35,079 bases of DNA from Vulcanisaeta distributa JCM 11216. Its GTDB lineage: Archaea; Thermoproteota; Thermoprotei; Thermoproteales; Thermocladiaceae. Each line of letters starts with the position of its first letter. The first letter of the stretch is position 1. Shown here one piece after another: positions 1 through 9,346 of this stretch. The position numbers and the translations under genes were made by a program. The notes beneath the pieces are model-generated. The model saw nothing but the letters and a program-made list of their open reading frames with translations. It had not been told where the DNA came from and did no database searches. Location: assembly GCF_001315985.1 (NCBI RefSeq), contig NZ_BBBI01000023.1, positions 1-35,079 on the forward strand. Direction: 5' to 3'.

Positions 1-2
1 AG

Positions 3-425
3 CTATACGAACAAATACTTGGCAGTAAGTTAAGCTTCGAGGAGACTTGGAGGTTGACCGGTGGTAATCCAAGGATCCTGGAGATACTCTACAAGGCTGG
101 TTGGGACGTGGAGACGGTGATCAACGACCTAATCATGAGGAAGAACTTAACATACAACTTCATTAAGAAGTGGCGTGACTACCTTAAAGAGGCAATAAAC
201 GACCCAGACCACCTATGGTTCAACGCACCCGAGGAACTAATAAACGAACTAATCAACAGAAACCTAATCCTATACTTCCTACCCGAAAGGAGAGAATCAC
301 TATGGGTCGATATCCCACCGCCAGAGAGGGATTTTGAGCTGGGTATTAGTCGTTATGTGGCTTGGCAAAGCCCATTGCATAGGGAGGCGGTTAAGAGGGC
401 GTTGCAGGAGTTGGGGGGGCGATGA
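3..425 (+). CDS. Archaeal P-loop ATPase, copy A, C-terminal part (5' end outside window)
   Basis: The open frame runs in from the window edge (first codons LYEQILGSK), so only the C-terminal part of an archaeal-type ATPase (PF01637-like, STAND/ORC-related) is present. It keeps two signatures shared by every copy in this window: the LTGGNPR motif near residue 18 and the terminal ELGISRYVAWQSPLHREAV block. The N-terminal Walker A and B motifs lie outside. The stop overlaps the start of copy B in an ATGA, so the two are probably translationally coupled. A seven-G run at 413-419 gives a Gly-Gly near the C-terminus. The family is a Thermoproteales-type expansion; its biological role is unknown, and a defence or signalling ATPase role is only an inference. 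Confidence 0.85.
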   Translation, partial: LYEQILGSKLSFEETWRLTGGNPRILEILYKAGWDVETVINDLIMRKNLTYNFIKKWRDYLKEAINDPDHLWFNAPEELINELINRNLILYFLPERRESLWVDIPPPERDFELGISRYVAWQSPLHREAVKRALQELGGR

Positions 426-1440
426 GGAGGGTTAGGCTTAGCTTCGCCAATACCCAGGTGGAATTCATAGATAGGGAGCGGGGGGGGCTTAGGAGAATTA
501 AGGACTTGGCTGAGGGGGGGGTATGGCATTGCCCTGGGTCGTTTATGGCCCTGAGGGTTGTGGCAAGACGGCTTGGCTTAAGCAATCCGTGGAGTTGCTT
601 AGGGATTTGGGGGGGTTTGAGGTTATTTACGTAAACCCCCACCGAGTCATCATTCACCATCGAGCTGGGCATTGCGGATTTGAGGGATAGTTGGTGAGCA
701 TGGTACGTGAGGCCATGGGCCAATTCACCTGGGGGGGTAGGGTTGTTTGGTCAATCATAGATGTGGCGAGATCTGCCATAGAGGCTGGTACACGTAGGTT
801 AGCCATAATCGTGGATGACGCATTCCAGGCAATTGGACTAGATAAAGCTGCGCTCTACGTCAAGGGCCTACTGGGCATACTTGAGCACCCACCCAAGCCC
901 TACGAGAGGGTAATAGCTATGGCGGCCACAAGCGAGGGCATTAGCCTACGCGAGATCGGTAGGCACCTGTGGTCAACCACCATGCCCATTTGGAACATGG
1001 GTGAGGATGGATTTAGGCAATTATATGAGAAACTACCCAGCGAGAGGCCAGGCCCCCCCGACGAGGTTTGGAGATCAACGGGTGGGAATCCAAGGGTTCT
1101 CGAGATGCTTTATGAAGCGCGTTGGAATGTTGATAGGGTCATTGAGCGGTTAATCCTGGATAAGAAATTAACGGGTGAATTCGTTAGGCGATGGAGGAGG
1201 GAACTGGAGATAGTCCTCAACGACCCGGACTATCTATGGAGTGAGGGACCCGAGGAACTCGCAAATGAGTTAGTAAGCAGAAACCTAGTGGTATTTGGAA
1301 TACCAGGCAGGGACCCAGAGCTATGGGTTGATGAGCCACCGCCTGGGAGGGATCCGGAGCTTGGTATTGGTAGGTATGTTGCTTGGCAATCACCGCTCCA
1401 TAGGGAGGCGGTTAGGAGGGCATTACAGGGATTAATGTGA
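422..1440 (+). pseudogene. Archaeal P-loop ATPase, copy B, multiply frameshifted
   Basis: The N-terminus (MRRVRLSFANTQVEF) and the C-terminal two thirds (from about 691, with the DDAFQAIG Walker B region and the YVAWQSPLHREAV terminus) match copy C, but three frame changes separate them. A run of eight G at 514-521 must be six or nine to read into the Walker A motif GPEGCGKTAW. A five-C run at 636-640 must be four to read NPTESSFTIELGIADL. One base is missing near 667. Six G at the first site would give exactly the length of copy C. Two further runs (480-487 and 609-615) are in frame and each adds one codon relative to the paralogues. Start and stop overlap the neighbouring copies by four bases. 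Confidence 0.85.
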
Positions 1441-2459
1441 GGAGGATTAGACTGAACTTGGCCCCGGACCTGCAGGTTGAGTTTGCGGATAGGGAGCGAG
1501 CCCTTAGTCGTATTAAATACTGGGCTGAGCATGGGATGGGTGTGGTTCAGGTTGTTTATGGTCCGGAGGGTTGTGGGAAGACTGCGTGGCTCCTGCAAGC
1601 GATTGAGTTGCTTAGGGATTATGGCTTTGACGTGATATACATTAACCCAATTGAGAGGGATTTCCTCGCGGAGGTAGGTATTGAGGACATTAGGAGGAGA
1701 CTCATTGAGATTCTCCGTGAGGTGACTGGCGATGCCTGGGCCAGGGCTGCGTGGGCCATCATTGACTTAGTTAAAGAATTGATTAGGGCTGGAAGGAGGA
1801 GAATTGCCGTGTTGGCTGATGATGTGTTTCAAGCCATTGGTTTGGATAGGGCCGCGATATATATTAAGGGGGGGTTGCTTGGGTTGATTGAGTATCCGCC
1901 GAGGGATTACGATGTTGTGATTACCGTGGCGGCTACGAGTGAGGGTGTTAGTTTGAGGGAGATTGGGCGCCATAGGTGGGCTGATTTACTGGCGATGTGG
2001 AACATGTCTAGGGAGGGATTTAGGCAACTCTATGAGCAGATACCCGGCGTTAAGCCGAACTTCGACGAGGTCTGGCGATTAACCGGCGGAAACCCAAAAT
2101 TACTGGGTAGGCTCTACGAGATTAATTGGAGCGTTGATGATGTGATTAATAGGCTCGTTAGGGGTAAGGAATTGATAAGCTTCATACAATCACTCAATAA
2201 AGACGATAGGGAATTGCTCATGAAGGCTTTAGAGGACCCGGACGCACTCATGAGTAGGGAGGGAATACCACTAATGAACAAGTTAGTGGAGCTAAACCTA
2301 GTCATTGACAACATATACCCCCCCAGGGATGAAACACTATGGATCGACCAACCACCACCAGATAAGGATTTGGGGCTCGGTATTGGCAAATACGTCGCTT
2401 GGCAAAGCCCACTGCACAGAGATGCCGTTAAAAGAACACTGGGGGGGAGTATTGAATGA
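1437..2459 (+). CDS. Archaeal P-loop ATPase, copy C, intact
   Basis: This 340-residue copy is the only complete member of the array and serves as its reference. Order: N-terminal strand MRRIRLNLAPDLQVEF, Walker A GPEGCGKTAW at about residues 43-52, Walker B RIAVLADDVFQAIG near 122, a sensor-like VAATSEGVSLREIGRHRW near 163, LTGGNPK near 217, and the family C-terminus ELGIGKYVAWQSPLHR. It overlaps copies B and D by ATGA at both ends, implying coupled translation of an ATPase series. A seven-G run at 1868-1874 adds a Gly (YVKGGLLGL against YVKGLLGI in copy B). Positions 1647-1720 are identical to 2670-2743 in copy D. P-loop NTP hydrolysis is expected from the motifs; the target is unknown. Confidence 0.9.
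   Translation: MRRIRLNLAPDLQVEFADRERALSRIKYWAEHGMGVVQVVYGPEGCGKTAWLLQAIELLRDYGFDVIYINPIERDFLAEVGIEDIRRRLIEILREVTGDAWARAAWAIIDLVKELIRAGRRRIAVLADDVFQAIGLDRAAIYIKGGLLGLIEYPPRDYDVVITVAATSEGVSLREIGRHRWADLLAMWNMSREGFRQLYEQIPGVKPNFDEVWRLTGGNPKLLGRLYEINWSVDDVINRLVRGKELISFIQSLNKDDRELLMKALEDPDALMSREGIPLMNKLVELNLVIDNIYPPRDETLWIDQPPPDKDLGLGIGKYVAWQSPLHRDAVKRTLGGSIE
1647..1720 (+). repeat. 74-bp block identical to 2670-2743
   Basis: The segment after Walker A in copy C, encoding IERDFLAEVGIEDIRRRL and the following residues, is identical base for base to the same segment in copy D, while sequence on both sides has diverged. This fits recent duplication or gene conversion between tandem copies. Confidence 0.85.
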
Positions 2460-3473
2460 GGAAGATCAAACTGCCCCCCCTAGCGCAGGAACTACAGGTT
2501 GAGTTTGCGGACAGGGATTTGGCCCTCAGGCTTGTTGAGGATTGGGCCGAGAAGGGTACATACCCCCGTACAAGTGGTTTATGGTCCCGAGGGCTGTGGG
2601 AAAACCGCATGGCTTAGGCAATCCGCGGAACTACTCAGGGATTTAGGCTTCGACGTGATCTACATTAATCCAATTGAGAGGGATTTCCTCGCGGAGGTAG
2701 GTATTGAGGACATTAGGAGGAGACTCATTGAGATTCTCCGTGAAGCCACAGACAATGCATGGATTAAAGCGGCGTGGGCAGTCATCGACTTGACAAGGGA
2801 ATTAGTTAAGGCTGGCAGAGGAAGAATTGCCGTGCTAATAGACGATGCATTCCAGGCAATTGGCCTGGATAGGGCGGCCACGTATGTTAAGGGGGGGTTG
2901 CTTGGGTTGATTGAGCACCCGCCGGAGACCTACGAGAGGATAATAGCCATAGCCGCAACCAGCGAGGGCTTAAGTAGGTGGGAGATTGGTAGGCATAGGT
3001 GGGCGAGCCTACTAACAATGTGGAACATGCCCAGGGAGGGCTTCAAGCAATTGTATGACCAGGTACCGGGAAACAAGCCGGGTTTCGAGGAGGTTTGGAA
3101 ACTAACGGGTGGAAACCCATCACTGCTGGCTAGGCTATACAGGGAGTCCTGGGACACAAACCTAGTAATGAAAAGACTCATTGAGGAAAAGAAAATCACG
3201 CCGGAATTCACAAACAAGTGGAGAAAATACCTAGAGGACGCAATCAACGACCCAGACACGCTGTGGAGCCCTGACATACCCGAGGAACTAATCAACGAAT
3301 TAGTCAGGAGGAACCTAATACTATACCTCATGTCAGATCGAGACACAAGACTATGGATCGATGTTCCGCCGCCGGAGAGGGATCTTGAACTGGGTATTGG
3401 CCGTTACGTGGCTTGGCAATCACCACTACATAGGGAAGCAGTGAGGAGAGCGTTGGAGTCACTTAAGCAGTAG
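2456..3473 (+). pseudogene. Archaeal P-loop ATPase, copy D, one +1 frameshift
   Basis: The gene opens at the ATGA overlap with copy C (MRKIKLPPLAQELQVEF), but a five-C run at 2563-2567 moves the frame just before Walker A. With four C the protein reads YPVQVVYGPEGCGKTAW and is full length to 3473. The remainder has all family motifs: DDAFQAIG, AATSEGLSRWEIGRHRW, LTGGNPS and GRYVAWQSPLHREAV. A C7 at 2474-2480 and a G7 at 2891-2897 are in frame and each adds one codon relative to other copies. An internal TTG near 2499 could start a protein in the downstream frame, so some product is possible. With only one defect, a consensus error is as likely as true decay. Confidence 0.85.
2670..2743 (+). 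repeat. 74-bp block identical to 1647-1720
   Basis: Second member of the identical block shared by ATPase copies C and D. Confidence 0.85.
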
Positions 3474-3476
3474 GTA

Positions 3477-3653
3477 ATGGCCATGGTTACGGCGCCTAAA
3501 TGCGTTAATAACCAATGCGGTACAGAGCACTTGTGGATGGTCTTAATCCTGAGGGATATTGACTGTAAATTAACATGGGATTTAAGCGCTATAAACGTGC
3601 GGAGAGACTTGATTAAACCCTTTAAAAAGTCATCAATTATTAACAGTGTATGA
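3477..3653 (+). CDS. Possible 58-residue ORF, doubtful
   Basis: An ATG frame starts four bases after the stop of ATPase copy D and ends in an ATGA overlap with the next gene, the same spacing style as its neighbours. It is cysteine-containing and resembles nothing I recognise. The TATA box of the next gene lies inside it, so it may be only intergenic DNA. Confidence 0.22.
   Translation: MAMVTAPKCVNNQCGTEHLWMVLILRDIDCKLTWDLSAINVRRDLIKPFKKSSIINSV
3621..3628 (+). promoter_or_regulatory. TATA box of the SMC/OLD-like ATPase gene
   Basis: TTTAAAAA is centred about 26 bp before the ATG at 3650, the spacing expected for a leaderless archaeal transcript. Confidence 0.6.
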
Positions 3654-4866
3654 GGAGACTTACAATTAGAAATATTGGTCCAATTAGTAAGGCCGATATT
3701 GAGATAACGCCCTGGGTCGTCATAGTTGGTGGTAACGCCTCGGGAAAAACCATCATATCGACAATTCACTACCTAACCCTCTTCCAATCAACACCGCCAA
3801 TGCCCTGGAGAATTAACCTAGGCACTATTAAAGCGGGGGGGGTACAGGAGGCTTCAATAAGTGTTAAGGAATTGATAGAGGAAAACCGTGAATTATTCAA
3901 GCAATTATTAACCAATGAAATAAGGAGGTTATTCAATACTGATCAACATGGGCTGGTTAAGATAGGTGAGGATGAGGGTAGGATAGGGGGGGTGATTACT
4001 GACTCGTTGGTGTTAAACGTCATTATTAATAGGCGGAGTAATACCGTGGACTTTGACGTGAATGGTGATAAGAGGTTGAACGTAATCATCGAATACGCAA
4101 TGAGCAACTTCACACAATGCATTTCAAGCGGAATTATTGAGGATGGCCAGTACAGGGTCTCAGTCATGGGTAGCAACGCCGACTGCGCGGCACATATAAT
4201 AGTCCTACGTCCTGAGCCGGGCATTTGGCGATACATGGTCCCCCCCAGCCGCCTTCCTAGCCACCGAGAGGATCGCCATCTTCACCCTACACCCAAGCAT
4301 TATGAGGCTAATCCTAACTCCGGAACCAGTGACCATAAGCAAACCATTATTAATGGACTTCCTAAGGTGGATCGCGCCCGGCGAGTATAGGGAGGAATTG
4401 AGCGGGTTAACAATAACATACCAACCAAGCGCAATAACGATAAAGTCTGATGGAGGTAACATACCGCCATCACTGGTCTCGACCGGGATATACCAAGCAT
4501 TCGCAATAGAGGCTGTGGCGAGGAACCCCCATAGTGAAGACAATGATCATTGAGGAGCCAGAAATAAACCTACACGCAGATGCCGAAATAAGGATGGCGA
4601 AGTACCTAGCCAATATAAGGGATAAGAACATGTTCATAACAACACACAGCGAGTGGATCGTGATGGGCGTAACCCATGAATTAAACAGGCAGGGAAGACT
4701 AAGGGATTTAAGAATCTACGAGATTAGGAGCGGCAACGTCGTTGAAGTACCCATTAGGGAGAATGGTGAGGTGGGGACCCTAGAAACAATAACGCCAGTC
4801 CGGGAAGAATACCTAGGGAAAATAATTGAGGAGGTCCTCAGTAATGAGCAAGGTAATAACCATTAA
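3650..4866 (+). pseudogene. SMC/OLD-like (AAA15/AAA21-type) ATPase, two frameshifts
   Basis: The N-terminus MRRLTIRNIGPISKADIE followed by VIVGGNASGKTI (Walker A near residue 27) is typical of RecF/SMC/OLD-like ATPases. The C-terminal part has MIIEEPEINLHADAE (Walker B) and MFITTHSEWIV (the H-loop and switch region). The middle frame reads AAFLATERIAIFTLHPS. Two frame changes split it: C7 at 4240-4246 must be six, and C5 at 4526-4530 must be four (giving RNPIVKTMIIEEPE). Repaired length is about 405 residues. It overlaps the following small gene by 23 bp. In known defence systems such ATPases pair with a nuclease or RNase-like effector; that role is inferred here. The G8 at 3835-3842 and G7 at 3986-3992 are in frame. 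Confidence 0.8.
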
Positions 4867-5233
4867 TGGAAACATCGCATGCGTTAAATACGACTTAATA
4901 TGCGGCAAGGGCGTAGACGCACTATGCACAGACCACACAAGGGCACCAACAAGCGACAATATATACCTAGTCGAAATCAAGGGCAAGAACCTACTCAACG
5001 CGATAAAGAATATTGAGAAGACCCTGAAGAGAGACCCCAACACAGGCTGCGGGCTTGTATTAAAACCCAGAGAAGCATTCATAGTGCATGACGAGGACGC
5101 ATTCAGGAGCCAGCAGTACGAGTCGTCAAAAATACAATTAATGAAGAAGTACAACCTCAATATACATGAAATACCATTCAATGAAGCCAACAAACACCAA
5201 ATACTAAGCACAGCATTAACACTAGGCCAATGA
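4844..5233 (+). CDS. Small partner of the SMC/OLD-like ATPase, possible nuclease-like fold
   Basis: This 129-residue protein has the start MSKVITINGNIACVKYDL and the motif YLVEIKGKN near residue 45, preceded by YDLICGKGVDALCTDH. A hydrophobic strand ending in E-x-K after an upstream acidic residue suggests a PD-(D/E)xK-like or related core, but I cannot confirm the fold, and the protein is short for such an enzyme. It overlaps the ATPase gene by 23 bp, so the two are surely co-translated and likely act together. It contains no G/C run of seven. Alternatives are a regulatory subunit or an RloB/AriB-like effector of unknown type. Confidence 0.6.
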   Translation: MSKVITINGNIACVKYDLICGKGVDALCTDHTRAPTSDNIYLVEIKGKNLLNAIKNIEKTLKRDPNTGCGLVLKPREAFIVHDEDAFRSQQYESSKIQLMKKYNLNIHEIPFNEANKHQILSTALTLGQ

Positions 5234-5269
5234 AGACTAAGCAGGGCCATGAACTCCTACGCAGTGAAG

Positions 5270-5465
5270 TACGGACACAGAACCCTCGAAAGCCCATTAC
5301 CGAAACCAACCAATGAGGATCACGTGACTGCGATCACCGCGGCAAGCCTCACAGGGGGGGAGTTAATGAGTAGGGTTGAGGGCTCAAGCCAAGGGCAAAG
5401 TGGAGCGATGAACTAGAGAAGTCTCCCCAACGAACTCAAGAGGGAATTCGGCAAGACGAATGCAC
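5270..5465 (+). pseudogene. PaREP1-like gene remnant, internally deleted
   Basis: The reading GHRTLESPLPKPTNEDHV matches the N-terminus of the PaREP1-like gene at 7610 (TLEKPLPKPTTEDY). Without the 100-odd central residues it jumps to pieces of the C-terminus (LTGGELMSRVE, then LKPRAKWSDELEK in another frame, then NELKREF). A G7 at 5354-5360 lies in it. It appears to be the collapsed remains of a gene caught between ATPase copies. Confidence 0.65.
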
Positions 5466-5474
5466 CAAGAGATA

Positions 5475-6494
5475 ATGGCAGTAAGGAGGGTTAGGCTTAA
5501 TTTCGCCAATACCCAGGTGGAGTTCATAGATAGGGAGAGGGCCCTTGAGCAGGTTAGGGAGTGGGCCGAGAGGAGCACATTCCCAGTGCAGGTGATTTAT
5601 GGCCCGGAGCTGCGGAAAGACCGCATGGCTCCTACAGTCCGTGGAGTTGCTTAAGGAGCTCGGCTTTGACGTGATCTACATCAATGTACCCAACAGGGAG
5701 GTTCTCGCCGAGTTCAACATCGCTGATTTAAGGAGTAAATTCATCACACTGGCCAAGGAAGCCATTGCCCAGAACGCCCTTGGTAGGTTGGCATGCTTGC
5801 CTTCGACATCGCCAAGGAGCTAATTAAGTTAACGAGGGGGGGCAAGATAGCGGTCATCATAGACGACGCCTTCCAGGTAATTGGAGTCAGGGAGTCAGCC
5901 ACCTACGTTAAGGCCCTACTGAACCTAATCGAGTACCCGCCTGAGATGTACGAGAGGATAGTAGCAATAGTGGCTACGAGCGAGGGCGTCTCGAGACGCG
6001 AGATCGGTAGGCACACGTGGGCCGAGATAATGCCAATGTGGAACATGAGCAGGGAAGGATTCAAACAACTCTACGAACAAGTGCCTGGAGATAAGCCGAG
6101 CTTCGACGAAGTATGGAGGTTAACCGGTGGTAACCCAAGGATGCTCGAGGAATTATACGGGGGGGCTAGCTGGAACACTGATAGGGTGATTGAGGGATTC
6201 ATTAGGGGGGGGAGGGGGGGCATCGACATATTCATTAACTCGTTAAGCAATGACGAGAGGCGCATATTGGTGGAGGCTGTGGATGACCCAGACGCACTAC
6301 TCACGAGGGAGGGAATACCACTAATGAACAAATTAATAGAACTAAACCTGGCACTCGACATATCAGGCAGGAAGCCATACCTATGGATCGACGAACCACC
6401 ACCGGAGAAGGACCCGGAACTGGGCATTGGGAAGTACGTAGCCTGGCAGACGCCACTACACAGGGAGGCAGTGAAAAGGGCACTGCAGAGTTGA
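5475..6494 (+). pseudogene. Archaeal P-loop ATPase, copy F, two frameshifts
   Basis: The start MAVRRVRLNFANTQVEF matches copy B. In Walker A two bases are lost near 5608, so GPEGCGKT is read as GPELRKDR. One more base is missing near 5789, where the paralogue at 6855 reads LAWLAFDMAKEL. From 5793 the frame is open to the end and carries IAVIIDDAFQVIG, VATSEGVSRREIGRHTW, LTGGNPR and ELGIGKYVAWQTPLHR. In-frame G runs at 5836, 6169, 6205 and 6214 each add a residue compared with copies C and D (for example RGGRGGIDIF against RGKELISF). The 42-bp gap to copy G shows no clear promoter. Confidence 0.85.
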
Positions 6495-6535
6495 TGTGAC
6501 GACTCAATCAATCACAAGCCAGCGAGGGTTGGATC

Positions 6536-7550
6536 ATGAGGAGAATTAGGCTGAACCTGGCACCAAACCTGCAAGTCGAGTTCACAGATAGGGAATCGGC
6601 CCTCAGGCATGTTGAGGAGTGGATCGACAGGGGTATGAGACTTGTGGAGGTGGTTTATGGCCCCCCCGAGGGCTGTGGGAAGACGGCTTGGCTTCTTCAA
6701 TCCGTTGAGTTGCTTAAGGATTATGGATTCGATGTAATCTACGTTAACCCTATTGATAAGGAGATTCTTGCCGAAATAGGTACTACTGGCCTTTAGGGAG
6801 GAGATTTTGAGACTTGTTAAGGATGCCATCAGTCAAAATGCCTTAGGTAAGTTAGCATGGCTTGCCTTCGACATGGCCAAAGAATTGATCAAGGCAACGA
6901 GGGGGGGCAAAATAGCCGTAATCATTGACGACGCCTTCCAAATACTCGGAACGAAGGAGTCGGCTATCTACGTGAAGGCACTACTCAACCTCATTGAGTA
7001 CCCACCGGCTGAGTACGAGAGGGTGTTAACCATAGTAGCCACCAGCGAGGGATCATCAAGGAGAGAAATAGGCAGACACACATGGGCACACCTAGACATA
7101 CTGTGGAACATGCCTAAGGAAGGCTTCAAACAACTATACAACCAAATACCGGGAAGTAAACCTGACTTCGACACAGTATGGAGATTAACGGGTGGGAATC
7201 CGAGAATGCTAGGTGAGCTAATAGTGAGGGGGGGTTGGGATACTGGGGCTGTAACCGATTGGCTAATTGAATCTAAAACCATCACACAAGGCCTCATAAA
7301 CAAATGGCGCAGCTTACTCGAGAAGGCCATCGAAGACCCAGACATCTTATGGTCTGATGCACCCGAGGAATTATTAAACGAATTAACTGAACATAACCTA
7401 ATAATTTACCCGCTATCAGACAGAGACTCAACGGCTTGGGTAGACCAACCACCGCCCGAGAGGGATCCCGAGCTGGGCATTGGCAAGCATGTTGCATGGC
7501 AAAGCCCACTCCATAGGGAAGCCATCAAAAGGGCGCTACAGACATCATGA
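6536..7550 (+). pseudogene. Archaeal P-loop ATPase, copy G, frameshift and altered P-loop
   Basis: The start MRRIRLNLAPNLQVEF is like copy C. A C7 at 6661-6667 turns the P-loop lead from GPEGCGKT into GPPEGCGKT, one residue longer than in any other copy. An extra T near 6792 (TTT where TT restores LREEILRLVKDAISQ) moves the frame; the second open piece from 6807 holds IAVIIDDAFQILG, VATSEGSSRREIGRHTW and the C-terminus ELGIGKHVAWQSPLHREAI. G7 runs at 6901-6907 and 7228-7234 are in frame. Whether the extra proline would harm nucleotide binding is not visible from sequence. Confidence 0.85.
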
Positions 7551-7575
7551 GGACCTCAACCATGTCGAACCATAG

Positions 7576-7585
7576 TTATTTAAAC
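7576..7585 (+). promoter_or_regulatory. TATA box of the PaREP1-like gene at 7610
   Basis: TTATTTAAAC is centred about 30 bp before the ATG, consistent with a leaderless start. Confidence 0.6.
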
Positions 7586-7609
7586 CTAATGGCGACTAAA
7601 TGAATTAAC

Positions 7610-8160
7610 ATGAACACAGAAACCCTAGAAAAACCACTACCCAAGCCAACCACAGAGGACTACATCAATGCAAGGCTGCTGGAGGCCTTGGTTGAGGCTG
7701 GTTTAGCCCTGCGGTTCCTTAATGAGGGTTTGGTTAGGAATGCGGCTGGTAAGGCTTTTCAGGCTTGGAGGGCTTTGCTCGCAGCCTTGCTTAGGCTCGA
7801 GCTTGATAAACTAATTCAAGCGGCTAAGACCGAGGATGAGAGGAAGTGGTTGATGGAGAGGGCAGTCCCAAGAATACCAATGAGTAGGATGAAGGCGCTA
7901 TCACAAATGCTCGAGGAAATCGGGCATCAGGGCATACTGCCGTGGACCGCGGTAGCCCTGGATCTACATGATTATCAATACAATGGGCCAGACCCGGACA
8001 TGGCAATGAGCAAGTACAGAAACAGGGAGGAGGCAGCTACGACATAAAACTACTCATAAGGGAATTAACGAAACGAATAGAGGAACTGAAAACAAGGATA
8101 AGGTGGAACGAAGAACTAGAAAGGGCACTCAAGGAACTCAGGGAAACACAAAATGAGTAA
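7610..8160 (+). pseudogene. PaREP1-like (HEPN-type helical) protein, C-terminal frameshift
   Basis: An all-helical protein starting MNTETLEKPLPKPTTEDY, with the core NAAGKAFQAWRALLAALL typical of the PaREP1 families first seen as repeats in Pyrobaculum; these helical proteins are usually grouped near HEPN domains. The open frame ends at 8047, but one missing base near 8040 explains it: the next frame reads IKLLIRELTKRIEELK and on to 8160, matching the copies at 26763 and 32631. Repaired length is about 183 residues. Related copies lie at 5270 (remnant), 26763 (minus) and 32631 (minus). The function is not established; HEPN-like proteins often pair with nucleotidyltransferases or act as toxins. 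Confidence 0.7.
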
Positions 8161-8214
8161 ACATAGAAAAGCCCAATCAACCAGAGACCCAACGCCAAGC
8201 CGCAGGCACCAGCC

Positions 8215-8523
8215 ATGGCAACCACCACGCACAGGATAATCAACGTTAAGGCAACCAAGGTAAGCAACGGATACGGCATAGCCACAACCATTGATATAAC
8301 CGCAAGATTCAACAAACCCCAACAAGCAATAGGCATATGCGGCACATGGAACATACAATACAGACCAACACCCTTCAAGGTAATTAAACTCGCACATGCA
8401 ATAATCAAAGTCGAGGGAAAGGCCATCGAAGTCTACGTAGAGCCCATAGCCGTCATGGTGGCCGACGGCTACATAACACCCACGGGAGAGCCATGCATAG
8501 CCACACAGATGGCAACAGGATGA
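8215..8523 (+). CDS. Hypothetical protein, 102 residues
   Basis: The open frame starts MATTTHRIINVKATKVSNGY and is rich in beta-forming residues and threonine. I do not recognise the family. The stretch AIIKVEGKAIEVYVEPIAVM has the same alternating pattern as VIRALVDDEELTITATPVVL in the unknown gene at 33850, which may be chance. It follows the PaREP1-like gene within 60 bp on the same strand and has no G/C runs. Confidence 0.45.
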   Translation: MATTTHRIINVKATKVSNGYGIATTIDITARFNKPQQAIGICGTWNIQYRPTPFKVIKLAHAIIKVEGKAIEVYVEPIAVMVADGYITPTGEPCIATQMATG

Positions 8524-8567
8524 AGCGTCAAGACCTCAACCATAGGCTAGCGGCGTACTGCGGAGGC

Positions 8568-8602
8568 TTTATATACATATGATTCAGTAACTCCCTGAGG
8601 TG
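8568..8602 (+). promoter_or_regulatory. TATA box (8568-8575) and Shine-Dalgarno-like GAGGTG (8597-8602)
   Basis: TTTATATA followed by GAGGTG, eight bases before a GTG at 8611. This supports 8611 rather than the ATG at 8684 as the start of the next gene. Confidence 0.5.
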
Positions 8603-8610
8603 TTAAGACA

Positions 8611-9346
8611 GTGTCAGCACCTGCCATGTTAATGCAGTACCTAGTCCCTAAGCCAATAGGATTAACCATAATCCACGCCCCCTATGATTAAACCAATGGA
8701 GGAGTACGTGGGACGCATCGGCATATCCAAGGAACTATTCAGGGAAGTTACCGACGCACTTAATGACATAACCAGGAATGAGGTCTATACTCTACTCAAC
8801 GCGCAGGACCTAGCCAATACGCTCCTAACCATCCTACCACAATTCACCGTTAAAATAACACAACCATTAATAAAAGCGACCCAGACAATAGCCAACAGCC
8901 TAAGCGCAGGTAAGTTAACAGTAAACGAATTAAGAAGCATTGAGGTAAGGATTGGTAGAGAATTAGCTAATGGGCTTAGGTCAACAGGCCACCCACAGGC
9001 CGAAGACCTGGTGCAGGTATTATCAACATTAATCGAGCATGACCTCTGGGTTACGGAAGCATTGAGTAGGTACGGCTACGACGGATTAATCAGGAGAATC
9101 AACGAAAGGGCACTAAATGAAACCACCGAGGAAACAGCATACCTAATGGCAACCCTACTAACATGGCACTCAGCAACCACAGCCACACTAAACCTAATAA
9201 AGGAGTATAAAGAAACCAATAGAGACACACTAACCAAGTGGGCAGCAGCATACGCCGAGGAACTAGATACATACATCGATACACTAGACATGCTAATCAA
9301 CGACGAAGCATACGAAACACTAAAGGAGGAGAGAATCATAACCTAA
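8611..9346 (+). pseudogene. Long helical protein beside RelE, candidate antitoxin, +1 frameshift at C5
   Basis: The open frame from ATG 8684 encodes 220 mostly helical residues (MIKPMEEYVGRIGISKEL...). Upstream, a GTG at 8611 with a Shine-Dalgarno-like site opens MSAPAMLMQYLVPKPIGL, which ends at a five-C run (8678-8682). With four C the two join into one protein of about 245 residues. The end overlaps the RelE-like gene by one base, as in toxin-antitoxin operons, but the protein is much longer than usual RelE antitoxins and has no DNA-binding motif I recognise. It could be a large antitoxin or an unrelated neighbour. Confidence 0.5.

Noticed and set aside
2499..2560. TTG start giving a shorter intact ATPase D
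   Set aside because: The resulting N-terminus lacks the family strand that is present in the correct frame just upstream; the C5 frameshift is the simpler reading.
8037..8426. Minus-strand hydrophobic ORFs over the PaREP1 tail and the 8215 gene
   Set aside because: They are antisense to better-supported plus-strand frames and have the leucine/cysteine-rich look of shadows.
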